DNA of 6,164 nt from CAJXVY01 sp965660355 (GCA_965660355.1 CBFHZN010000046.1:1-6164), one strand, 5' to 3'. Shown: positions 1-6,164, numbered from the stretch's first letter. Translations and numbers: made by a program. Notes: generated from the sequence alone by a model not told the origin.

Positions 1-1435
1 ACTCTTTGACGCTCTCAGAATCCAAAAGCGATACGTCTTTTTCATCTCCATCATCCCTAGCGGCCAACAGTTCTGCCTTAGGTAGTCCTCTAGATTGGAA
101 AACTCTAACTTTTGCAGGTGCCTCAGGAGTTTCGAATTCAATCGCGACATCAGGCGACTGATCTATTCGGGACACCTTGAACCCTCTAACAAGTGGAACT
201 GGTGCTTGAACAGCTATTTTTCGTTTGATTCCCGGTGAAGCAAGGATTTGTCCGGTTGGACTCTTCCACTCCAGAAAAACCCGATATTCATACTCTTCGC
301 CGGGAATGACGTCCCGGTCAATGAAGCTCATTGAGCTTGATTCCAAAGGGAGTCTCATCGACCTTGGTGGGTTTTGAGGCAAGTCCTGATTTGGCTCTGA
401 ACGAACCACACAAACTGTGCTCTCAGGGTCATCAGTCTCCCAGCTCATTCGAATCTGGTTCTGATACTCCTCAACTTGAATTGAGTTGACCTCGCCCATG
501 ACTCTTCCCGAGCCAATGCGAAAGCCCACGGCTCCCTCTGATTCAAAACTGAAAAGGGTGAAAAACCTGGCCTCAGATGTGACAGTGATTTGGCTACTGG
601 TTGTCAGCCAGGTCTGTCCCGCTTTTGTGGGACTGGAAGGAAATCCCTTTTGATCACCCGCTAGCAGAAAGACTTCGCCATCAAAAGGATCTTTATCCGG
701 CCACGAAAGCTCAAGTTGCGAACCATGCCTTTTGATAATGACCTCAACTGGCCTCTCTGGCTCATGAAATGCATCAATTTTTTCAAATTTGGTGATGTCA
801 AGACTTGGTTGAGTTTCCGTGAAAAGCTTTGCTTCAGGTTCCGGTTCTGGTTCGGGCTCGGGTTCTGGTTCGGGTTCTGGTTCGGGCTCGGGTTCGGGCT
901 CGGGTTGACTCACCTGATTTGAATCGGTTTCGTCCATCGAAGTCTGTTCTTCCTCCGAAGGCTCGTCTTCTTGGGTTTCCGTCTTTGTAGAGTTTGCAGT
1001 TTCATCTTTCTCTGGCGTTGGGACATCTTCAGCATTTTGACTCTCTTGAACCGGAGCTTCTTGCTCCTCGGAATCGCCTGTTTCATCCTCCTCGGGTTCT
1101 AGTGATTCCACAGGCTCATCAGGCATGGACTGCTCAGTGGATGTCTCCTCATAAGGCTCGGTTGTCATATCCAGGTCAGCATCCTCTTGTTTTTCAGAGT
1201 CTCCGCCCTGTTCGTTATTACCCTTTTGCAGTTGTTGAGCCGTAGCAACCAGTAGCTGCAGGCTTTTGACTTGATCACGAGTAACTTTTCTGACTCTCAT
1301 TGACGACAAGAGCTCGTTTATTTGTTCGCTTGAAACAACATCTGGGTTTCTGGAAAGAGAGATTAGGTGTGAACCGGGGGTTTTCAGACCCAGCTCCCTG
1401 TTCGCCAATTTTAGATATTCCAGGTACGAGCTCAT
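1..1435 (-). CDS. FN3-module protein with acidic Pro-Glu linker (partial, N-terminal 478 residues)
   Basis: The minus strand is open from ATG 1435 to the left edge, so the C-terminus is missing. Residues 1-75 look like a small helical domain I cannot name. Residues 76-201 are very rich in Glu, Asp, Gln, Thr and Pro and end in twelve Pro-Glu dipeptides (178-201), which suggests a disordered, extended linker. From about residue 227 there are beta-rich modules of FN3 type: module 1 (about 227-314) has W245 in an LELSW strand; module 2 (about 316-410) has W332 and the typical PGEEYEYRV strand (378-386); module 3 starts near 415. No signal peptide or membrane helix is visible, so the seen part is probably cytoplasmic. 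An in-frame ATG at 1453 exists, but ATG 1435 is preferred because AGGGGG lies four bases upstream and the likely transcription start is near 1458. I infer a scaffold or adaptor role. FN3 is well supported for module 2 and less so for 1 and 3. Confidence 0.85.
   Translation of the reverse strand, partial: MSSYLEYLKLANRELGLKTPGSHLISLSRNPDVVSSEQINELLSSMRVRKVTRDQVKSLQLLVATAQQLQKGNNEQGGDSEKQEDADLDMTTEPYEETSTEQSMPDEPVESLEPEEDETGDSEEQEAPVQESQNAEDVPTPEKDETANSTKTETQEDEPSEEEQTSMDETDSNQVSQPEPEPEPEPEPEPEPEPEPEPEPEAKLFTETQPSLDITKFEKIDAFHEPERPVEVIIKRHGSQLELSWPDKDPFDGEVFLLAGDQKGFPSSPTKAGQTWLTTSSQITVTSEARFFTLFSFESEGAVGFRIGSGRVMGEVNSIQVEEYQNQIRMSWETDDPESTVCVVRSEPNQDLPQNPPRSMRLPLESSSMSFIDRDVIPGEEYEYRVFLEWKSPTGQILASPGIKRKIAVQAPVPLVRGFKVSRIDQSPDVAIEFETPEAPAKVRVFQSRGLPKAELLAARDDGDEKDVSLLDSESVKE
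833..904 (-). repeat. Hexanucleotide repeat encoding twelve Pro-Glu dipeptides
   Basis: Twelve tandem six-base units of the form CCN-GAR read in frame within the FN3 protein gene (residues 178-201). Units differ only at third codon positions (CCC, CCA, CCG or CCT with GAA or GAG). A longer block, CCC GAG CCC GAA CCA GAA, occurs twice, which points to growth by duplication. Any change by whole units keeps the reading frame and changes only linker length. Pro-Glu tracts usually form stiff, extended spacers, here between the acidic linker and the FN3 modules. Confidence 0.95.
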
Positions 1436-1439
1436 TCTT

Positions 1440-1445
1440 CCCCCT
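1440..1445 (-). promoter_or_regulatory. Ribosome binding site AGGGGG of the FN3 protein gene
   Basis: On the minus strand AGGGGG is followed by a four-base AAGA spacer and ATG 1435. The alternative in-frame ATG at 1453 has no purine-rich stretch in front of it, so this site decides the start. The same kind of G-tract precedes two other starts in the window. Confidence 0.6.
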
Positions 1446-1464
1446 AATGCCATGCCCGTGTAAT

Positions 1465-1494
1465 AGTATACGAGTGACGAGCGAACAGTGTCGG
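1465..1494 (-). promoter_or_regulatory. Candidate sigma-70-type promoter for the FN3 protein gene
   Basis: Reading the minus strand, CCGACA (1489-1494, four of six matches to TTGACA) is separated by 18 bases from TATACT (1465-1470, five of six matches to TATAAT). Transcription would start near 1458, giving a leader of roughly 23 bases with AGGGGG just before ATG 1435. The -35 element overlaps the G-tract and start region of the divergent TerD/vWA gene, so the two promoters probably share this stretch. On the plus strand TAGTAT (1464-1469) is a weak -10 candidate without a convincing -35. Confidence 0.4.
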
Positions 1495-1498
1495 GGGG
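1493..1498 (+). promoter_or_regulatory. Ribosome binding site GGGGGG of the TerD/vWA gene
   Basis: Six Gs lie four bases before ATG 1503. They fall inside the reading frame if GTG 1488 is taken as the start, which would add only five residues (Gly-rich) with no binding site of its own. The position therefore favours ATG 1503. A G-tract can pair with a CCUCC anti-Shine-Dalgarno with one G-U pair. Confidence 0.55.
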
Positions 1499-1502
1499 CC
1501 TA

Positions 1503-2504
1503 ATGACCGTTATCTCTGCCAACCAGCCGCAGGATTTGGATTCAACTCAGCTAAAGGTTCATTTTTTTGGTCTGGGTAACCGATCATCCTTGGGTGTGGA
1601 GATTAATGGTGGTCGACACAATCTGGATACGGTCTCAGAATCACCAGAACTCAGCAAGTTCATGCGTGCTGGTGAAACTCCGTTTGATCTCATTCTTGAT
1701 TTGTCGAGAGCCTCACAAAGCCATGACCAAATCCGCTTTTATGTTGAGGCCGGTTCAAATGATTCCGTGTCGTGGAGTGTTGAGTCGCTTCATGATTCAA
1801 CCAATCTTCAAAGCGAGGGTGTTGCGATCCCTGCATCAGAAACTATGACTCTCCTTTCCTTTGATCAAGTTGGAGCAGACTGGCAAATAACCTCTTTGGA
1901 AAAACGCGACGCCTCCGAAGCTCACGCCCAGTCTCCCAATCAGGAGATACCCAGCTCCATTCAGGATTTGGAAATGATTGCCCGCGGTGGAAATTCCAAA
2001 AATCAGAAGTTTTCAAGCATCCAGATTCTCATCGACATGACTATCTCAATGAAGCCTCACCTGATAACGAGCAGAATTCAAAACCTTGTTAGTGCAATAC
2101 AGGCTATGGGTGTAGCCTCTGGTGCCACATCCGTAGAGACAAATTTTGGTGGACTAAGAAACATTGAGACAGACATCTCAGATGAGCTAGAGGATCACAT
2201 CAAGAAAAACCTTGTTGAGTCGCTGAACTCTCCGGAAATCGCAACAAACATGCGCAGGCTGCTGCCAGAGGCAGCTCAAACCGCAAAGAAAAAAACAAAA
2301 TTCTTCATAATCACTGATGGCTTTTTCCTGATTGCAGATGACACTCTCAAACAAATTGAGGACAAAGGTCACTTGGTTGACGTGCTGATTTTGGACTCTG
2401 ATGAAATAAAAATTCAGATGCCCTCCAGCCCCGCTTTGAGGCTTATCGAAATAGAAGCAGGTGCTGAGGATGGCCGAGACTTCCTAAGTCAAATATCTGC
2501 TTAG
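1503..2504 (+). CDS. TerF-like protein: probable divergent TerD domain plus vWA domain
   Basis: The protein has 333 residues from ATG 1503 (338 if GTG 1488 is used). Residues about 15-135 resemble the later strands of a TerD domain: FDLILDLSRA then an IRFYVEAG strand (61-84), and an ETMTLLSF...DWQITSLEK ending (113-134) that matches the ETAMVFGEL...EWKFRAVGQG pattern of TerD. The acidic calcium-binding FDLDAS-type motif of classical TerD is not visible. Residues 136-166 are a linker. Residues about 170-333 fit a von Willebrand factor A fold: strand IQILID then a metal-site motif DMTIS (D178, T180, S182), NFGGL (214-218) and FFIITDG (267-273). The usual DxSxS motif has Thr in the middle position. 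No signal peptide or membrane helix is visible, so it is probably cytoplasmic and acts as a binding adaptor rather than an enzyme. It diverges from the FN3 gene and converges on the membrane operon. The vWA call is good; the TerD call is tentative. Confidence 0.8.
   Translation: MTVISANQPQDLDSTQLKVHFFGLGNRSSLGVEINGGRHNLDTVSESPELSKFMRAGETPFDLILDLSRASQSHDQIRFYVEAGSNDSVSWSVESLHDSTNLQSEGVAIPASETMTLLSFDQVGADWQITSLEKRDASEAHAQSPNQEIPSSIQDLEMIARGGNSKNQKFSSIQILIDMTISMKPHLITSRIQNLVSAIQAMGVASGATSVETNFGGLRNIETDISDELEDHIKKNLVESLNSPEIATNMRRLLPEAAQTAKKKTKFFIITDGFFLIADDTLKQIEDKGHLVDVLILDSDEIKIQMPSSPALRLIEIEAGAEDGRDFLSQISA
2501..2504. other. Four-base tail-to-tail overlap of two stop codons
   Basis: The bases TTAG hold the TAG stop of the plus-strand TerD/vWA gene (2502-2504) and, on the other strand, the TAA stop of the six-helix membrane protein (2501-2503). 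No intergenic space is left for an ordinary terminator. A 5-bp inverted repeat GACTT/AAGTC with a 3-base loop lies at 2478-2490, but no T-tract follows it. Transcripts from both sides probably run into the opposing gene. Confidence 0.9.
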
Positions 2505-3292
2505 TCGCTGGTCTCCGAATAATTTTTGGCTAGGACAAATGCTGAGCCAACCGCCATTGCTGCCGCAGGGAAAACAAGGAACCAGGCTTCTCCAGCTGTT
2601 TGATTGACGAATTCCACTCCAAAACCATCATCAAGACCCGTCACAAGATTTGGAAGGTTAAACATGGCCTCCATGGCCTTTGCGAAATTGTATCGATCTG
2701 AGAGTGAAGCTAAGCCGAGAGCTAACCACCATGTTGAAAAATGGGCCACCAGTATTACTTGCCATAAATAGCTTTTCTTAAAAACCACAAGTATCGTGCT
2801 TGCGGCAAAGGTAACCAATGAGATGAAAAGCCAGATTTCCAACCCCGTTGACAAGATGTAAACAGATGGATCGAAAATATCAATGCTTTGATAAAACCAT
2901 GGCAAAAACAAAGAAATTATGAAGGCCAAAATGGTCGCAACTTGCAAAGCAAAAACCACCCAGGTTGTCACTCCTCGCTCTGTTTTGGTCTCCGAGACCC
3001 AGTGGTCTGAGTTGGAGCCCCAATCAGGCGCAAATGATGAATCCCCTGAAGCCCATTGGCTGGAGTCCCAATCGGAAGAAACTGTATCGGATTCGTTTTT
3101 TGCTCGCAGCATCAAATAACGAACCACCAATATCCCCATTCCTAGGAATTGCAAAACTAGCGTCAGGCCTATTGCCAAACCAACCGGTGCCTCTAATTTC
3201 TTATGAAGCGCTAGACCCAAGATTGCCCAGAATAGAGAAAAGCCAATAAATAGGTATCCACTGATGAGCGAGGCAAAAGTTACGACGTCCAT
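2501..3292 (-). CDS. Six-helix membrane protein with Trp/Asp/Ser-rich cytoplasmic loop
   Basis: This 263-residue protein belongs to no family I recognise. Hydrophobic segments lie at about 5-29, 36-62, 108-133, 144-171, 176-197 and 234-256, predicting six membrane helices. Residues 63-107 form a polar loop rich in Ser, Asp and Trp (W75, W80, W91, W98) with a duplicated D-W-[DG]-S-[SN] unit. Basic residues around this loop (R63, K65, K103, R106) and at K172-K173 favour cytoplasmic N- and C-termini and a cytoplasmic loop. A short acidic stretch at 138-141 would be external. No catalytic motif is visible. The gene starts three bases after the stop of the 905-residue gene (TAG-CCA-ATG), with no strong binding site of its own, so translation is probably coupled. 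I infer a membrane partner of that protein; the Trp-rich loop could be a docking segment for a cytoplasmic partner. Confidence 0.85.
   Translation of the reverse strand: MDVVTFASLISGYLFIGFSLFWAILGLALHKKLEAPVGLAIGLTLVLQFLGMGILVVRYLMLRAKNESDTVSSDWDSSQWASGDSSFAPDWGSNSDHWVSETKTERGVTTWVVFALQVATILAFIISLFLPWFYQSIDIFDPSVYILSTGLEIWLFISLVTFAASTILVVFKKSYLWQVILVAHFSTWWLALGLASLSDRYNFAKAMEAMFNLPNLVTGLDDGFGVEFVNQTAGEAWFLVFPAAAMAVGSAFVLAKNYSETSD
3012..3073 (-). repeat. Imperfect direct repeat coding for the Asp-Trp units of the membrane protein loop
   Basis: Plus-strand TTGGAGCCCCAATC (3012-3025) and CTGGAGTCCCAATC (3060-3073) match at 12 of 14 bases, 48 bases apart. On the coding minus strand they encode D-W-G-S-N (residues 90-94) and D-W-D-S-S (74-78). 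The matching bases and equal codon phase suggest an internal duplication rather than chance. Confidence 0.6.
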
Positions 3293-3295
3293 TGG

Positions 3296-6013
3296 CTAAC
3301 TCGGAGGCTCTTCAAAGCTTGATTCTTCTATCAACTCAGGCTCTTGGCTAGTTGAGCTCTGGCCTTTGAAAGGCAAGAGCCCATCAATCGGTATATCTCC
3401 TGTGATCTCAGTTCTAATGACCATCAGATCCAGACCGCGCTCAACTGAATCCTCAAATGGAGAGAATGCTTCGGAAGAGATCTCAGATCTGATGTTGAGT
3501 CGACTGTCTACAAGCAAAGAAGATCGCTCTGCAGATGGCTCAAGTTTATTGCCGACATTCACCTCTGGGGTCACCAATTGGCAGGGTATTTGTGAAGACC
3601 TAGAGGATATCTGGCTGAGGTAATCCAAGCACTGGGCGCTGGTGTTGGCTGCATCTCCCACGTGCTTTACTTCCCACTTTTGGTAATCAGTCTTGCTGGT
3701 TGCAATATGGGAGGCCTTATCTGTTGCGATACCCCCCAAAATCGAAGTCAGATTGTAAACAGCATCGGAGTCTTTTAGCCAAGATAGCTTTCCCGCGGGA
3801 TCATCTGAGTGCTGTTGCCAGACAGTGTCAATATCTACATCCTGATTTCGAAGTGAGTCCATCACCTGTCTTCTGCACCACCCGGGTGAGAAGAACTCAA
3901 CTCGAACAGATTCAATCAGTGAAGCAGTGCTGCTTTCCTCTGGGGAGAGTTCGGCGACACCGAAACTAACCGGCAAATCATTCGCCTGCTTGATTGATTC
4001 TCGCTCAGTTTCTGAAGAAACCAGACTCCCCAGCGGGTCTCTCAACCTTGGCCCTAGAGCTCTCACCCAAGCTTGGTATTGGGAGTAAAGATCTCCAAGT
4101 CGAATAATTTCGAAGGTCAAGGCAGTCCTTTGCTCTTCAACAAATTCCGCCCTTCGCCTCGCTTCGTTTCTTTTATGCCTCATGGCGAAAAGCTCTCTAA
4201 CGGCCCTGTCAAAGAAAGCGGCACCGATTCCCAACCAGCCGAGTAAAAGTGCGAAAAAAACCAAAGCTATTAGACCCCAGTTTGTAACAAGAGCTGTGGG
4301 CCATGCACCAGTGAGAACATTCAAATAAATTGCCTGGCCCAGCCAACCCAATCCGCCCAAAAGCGAGAGGAGGACTGCACCTATAATTGTTCTACGAAGG
4401 CTTGACCTAACTCGTTTCTCCAATGAGTTCAAAATCTCTAAGTCTTTTTTGTCATCAAAAACTTCTTGCTTGGTGATGAACAGCTGGCGGGCCTTATTCA
4501 ACTCTGAGGCTATCTTCAAACCGACTTTCCAGAAAAGGCTTCTTCGCTGTCCTATCCAAGTGTCGAGATCGTGCTTCGCGGTTTGAAGATCACCCAATTG
4601 ACCCGGCGTCATTTTGTCGGGGTTTTGCAGCGCCTCATTAATTTGAGAGTGCAAGATCATGGCCAGATATGGATCATCCGGTTTCAGGATTGCGCCCGCT
4701 AGTTTGATTGGAAGACTTGCCCCAATCAAAAATGTTCCATTGCTGACATCTTCAGCCAGATAGTCGGGGTTCCGAAGAACGCTTCTAGTCCCCCCAGCGA
4801 CGCCTGGCATTGTTATGGACTTTGGGGCATCTGATGCATCAACCATGGAGCAGCCAACTGTCATCATGTCCTGCCAGAGATTTCCTGGGTTTGGCGGAGC
4901 GGGTCTCTCGACGTTGTAGTGCAAGCTATCCGCCGCTTGGACCAGTTGACCAGCTGCGTCTATATCTTGACTTGACTTAGAGAGACCTGACATACCGTTT
5001 ACGAACACCTCGTATTCGCTGTCCTTACCTAAAAACGCCTTCTGAGTCTTTTCTGCGGCCATTCCGCTAATCTCGGCGAGTTTTTCCCGTGCCCAATCGC
5101 CAGGTGACTTGATTAGTGAACCTAAAAATGCCACGTACTCCTTGAGCAGCTGACCCACGGAACGTGATGCCCTTTTGCTGGGCTTGAATTTTGGTAGTGG
5201 CTTAAGACCAAGTTGTGATTCGTTATTTTGCACGAATTCCTTGACTATTGCATCTGTAATCTGGGCGGAGTTTGCGTCATTCACCGAATTCAGCTGCACT
5301 CCGGTGTCCAAATACGTTTGTGGAAGAACGCCTTCCGAGCCAGAGAGTGATCGCCTGACGATTGAGCCAACCAAATCCGAGGCGTCAACGTAGCGGCCAT
5401 ATGTTCTTGCGATTGCAATTGGAGTTTGTCCTGCCTGGGTGCTTGATTGAAAGTCCTTAAGATGCCCTTTTGGTTGGTTTTTCCATAGCCCCGCTCCAGA
5501 CACCAACGCCATTGCCGCGTGCGAGAAATAGCCGTCACTTGATGATGTTATGTCTGCATAAGCGGCCTCTGGTGAGCTGCTACTTACTGGTGAGAATATG
5601 ATGTTCGGTGAGTAGGACTTGATGCTCTGGGCGCTCAGATTTTCTACGTCAGAGACTGGAACCAAGATGTTGGCGCCTCTTTGAACTGCGCTTTTTAACG
5701 ATGAAAGGTTCTTGACCCTATTGAGAATGTCCTCCTCGGTAATTTGTTCGTCTGAATTAACTAGCGCTTGAAAAACATAAAACTCGAGTTGTTCGGGAGA
5801 ACGAATGTGTTTTGTTATCCACTCCTCTTGTTGAAGTCTTCGGACTCCTTGTTTTGTCTGAACGAAAACGTCCTCGTTGACACCTGAGACATCTATCCAG
5901 ACGACTCCATCCATGACGCCAGCCATTGACCAGTCCTGCATAATTTTTCTGACTTCGTTTACTACCGGGCTAGACAGCCGCGCCAGAATTACCTTTTCTA
6001 CTATTACACCCAT
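3296..6013 (-). CDS. Large unrecognised protein with central two-helix membrane hairpin (905 residues)
   Basis: I do not recognise this family. There is no signal peptide. Residues 1-175 alternate strands and helices (VILARL, GVVWIDVSG, NILVPVSD, PNIIFSPVS), suggesting an alpha/beta domain. No P-loop or other nucleotide-binding motif is seen. Residues 180-500 are mixed and mostly helical, with a basic patch at 271-284. Two hydrophobic segments (about 542-566 and 578-602) are joined by roughly 11 residues and flanked by long charged helices that may be coiled coils (about 503-541 and 603-650). Arginines on both outer sides (R534-R541, R603-R606) place both large parts in the cytoplasm. The C-terminal part (660-870) is less regular and ends in a Ser/Glu/Pro-rich acidic tail (884-905). 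ATG 6013 is chosen because GGGGGG lies five bases upstream. The gene sits between a partial upstream gene (23-base gap) and the six-helix membrane protein gene (3-base gap), so it is probably in an operon with both. I infer a membrane-anchored scaffold or core component. Confidence 0.85.
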   Translation of the reverse strand: MGVIVEKVILARLSSPVVNEVRKIMQDWSMAGVMDGVVWIDVSGVNEDVFVQTKQGVRRLQQEEWITKHIRSPEQLEFYVFQALVNSDEQITEEDILNRVKNLSSLKSAVQRGANILVPVSDVENLSAQSIKSYSPNIIFSPVSSSSPEAAYADITSSSDGYFSHAAMALVSGAGLWKNQPKGHLKDFQSSTQAGQTPIAIARTYGRYVDASDLVGSIVRRSLSGSEGVLPQTYLDTGVQLNSVNDANSAQITDAIVKEFVQNNESQLGLKPLPKFKPSKRASRSVGQLLKEYVAFLGSLIKSPGDWAREKLAEISGMAAEKTQKAFLGKDSEYEVFVNGMSGLSKSSQDIDAAGQLVQAADSLHYNVERPAPPNPGNLWQDMMTVGCSMVDASDAPKSITMPGVAGGTRSVLRNPDYLAEDVSNGTFLIGASLPIKLAGAILKPDDPYLAMILHSQINEALQNPDKMTPGQLGDLQTAKHDLDTWIGQRRSLFWKVGLKIASELNKARQLFITKQEVFDDKKDLEILNSLEKRVRSSLRRTIIGAVLLSLLGGLGWLGQAIYLNVLTGAWPTALVTNWGLIALVFFALLLGWLGIGAAFFDRAVRELFAMRHKRNEARRRAEFVEEQRTALTFEIIRLGDLYSQYQAWVRALGPRLRDPLGSLVSSETERESIKQANDLPVSFGVAELSPEESSTASLIESVRVEFFSPGWCRRQVMDSLRNQDVDIDTVWQQHSDDPAGKLSWLKDSDAVYNLTSILGGIATDKASHIATSKTDYQKWEVKHVGDAANTSAQCLDYLSQISSRSSQIPCQLVTPEVNVGNKLEPSAERSSLLVDSRLNIRSEISSEAFSPFEDSVERGLDLMVIRTEITGDIPIDGLLPFKGQSSTSQEPELIEESSFEEPPS

Positions 6014-6018
6014 TGGTT

Positions 6019-6024
6019 CCCCCC
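6019..6024 (-). promoter_or_regulatory. Ribosome binding site GGGGGG of the 905-residue protein gene
   Basis: Six Gs on the minus strand are followed by AACCA and ATG 6013. This is the third start in the window with a G-tract at four to five bases and supports the start chosen. It lies in the 23-base gap after the TAA stop of the upstream gene. Confidence 0.55.
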
Positions 6025-6036
6025 AGGACTTATTTC

Positions 6037-6164
6037 TTATGCATCAGGAACTGCTTGTCCACCGATTGAGCCACTCTCGGACACCGAGGCTGGAAGATCC
6101 TTCATTTCAACAAGCAAATTCTCACAAGCCCTCTGCATCTCGGGAGCAATTTCAAAAACCCTAT
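6037..6164 (-). CDS. C-terminal end of an upstream gene (partial, 41 residues)
   Basis: From the right edge the minus strand is open in one frame (first complete codon at 6162) to a TAA at 6037-6039. The 41 residues begin RVFEIAPEMQRACENLLVEM and continue with a polar, Gly/Ser-rich end (KDLPASVSESGSIGGQ) and a final AVPDA. The first half looks like an amphipathic helix and the end like a flexible tail. This is too short to assign to a family. The 23-base gap to the next gene, holding that gene's binding site, indicates co-transcription with the 905-residue protein. The other two minus-strand frames are closed by stops in this stretch, which supports the frame chosen. Confidence 0.6.
   Translation of the reverse strand, partial: RVFEIAPEMQRACENLLVEMKDLPASVSESGSIGGQAVPDA

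Noticed and set aside
716..922. Plus-strand open frame with Phe/Gly/Leu/Trp-rich repeats.
   Set aside because: It is the antisense reading of the Pro-Glu repeat and the surrounding FN3 protein gene; the repetitive composition follows from the hexamer and there is no binding site.
994..1245. Plus-strand 83-codon open frame.
   Set aside because: It lies wholly antisense to the acidic linker of the FN3 gene, whose frame is open for the full 1435 bases with coherent domain content.
1451..1453. ATG 1453 as the start of the FN3 protein.
   Set aside because: No purine-rich site precedes it and it would lie about five bases from the inferred transcription start, whereas ATG 1435 has AGGGGG at a good distance.
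1488..1502. GTG 1488 as the start of the TerD/vWA protein.
   Set aside because: It adds only five residues encoded by the G-tract that better serves as the ribosome binding site of ATG 1503, and has no such site of its own.
2526..2550. Inverted repeat TTGGCTAG...CT-G-AGCCAA near the convergent gene ends, considered as a terminator.
   Set aside because: On neither strand is the stem followed by a T-rich tract, the stem has a bulge, and it lies inside the coding end of the membrane protein gene.
5290..5538. Minus-strand 82-codon open frame inside the 905-residue gene.
   Set aside because: Same strand but another frame; composition is unlike a folded protein and the long gene is clearly the coding one.
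3296..6013. A nucleotide-binding or GTPase domain in the 905-residue protein.
   Set aside because: No GxxxxGK[ST], DxxG or tubulin-type GGGTG[ST]G signature is present in the sequence.

Overview
The window is densely coding bacterial DNA with five protein genes and no intergenic gap longer than about 70 bases. I see no RNA genes, insertion sequences or CRISPR arrays. Base composition looks intermediate. The tight packing, the FN3 and TerD/vWA-type domains and the composition would fit a compact-genome actinobacterium, for example a freshwater Microbacteriaceae or acI-type lineage. This is a weak guess, because no phylogenetic marker gene is present.

Layout from left to right. (1) Positions 1-1435, minus strand: the N-terminal 478 residues of a large protein that runs off the left edge. 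It has a small helical head, a long acidic linker ending in twelve Pro-Glu dipeptides, then FN3-like beta-sandwich modules. (2) Positions 1436-1502: a short divergent promoter and start region. (3) Positions 1503-2504, plus strand: a 333-residue protein with a probable divergent TerD-like N-terminal domain and a vWA C-terminal domain, the architecture of TerF. (4) Positions 2501-3292, minus strand: a six-helix membrane protein whose gene overlaps the previous one tail to tail by four bases. (5) Positions 3296-6013, minus strand: a 905-residue protein I do not recognise, with a central two-helix membrane hairpin between two large, probably cytoplasmic parts. (6) Positions 6037-6164, minus strand: the C-terminal 41 residues of another gene.

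Genes 6, 5 and 4 read as one operon, with gaps of 23 and 3 bases. The TerD/vWA gene faces into the end of that operon and diverges from the FN3 gene. My inference is that these genes form one functional unit: a membrane-anchored assembly (905-residue and six-helix proteins) working with a vWA/TerD adaptor and a multi-domain FN3 scaffold, none of which carries a visible secretion signal. Ter-type vWA/TerD proteins are known from tellurite-resistance and proposed stress or conflict systems. No toxin, nuclease, NTPase or other enzyme is visible here, so the biochemical activity, if any, must lie outside the window or in domains I cannot recognise.
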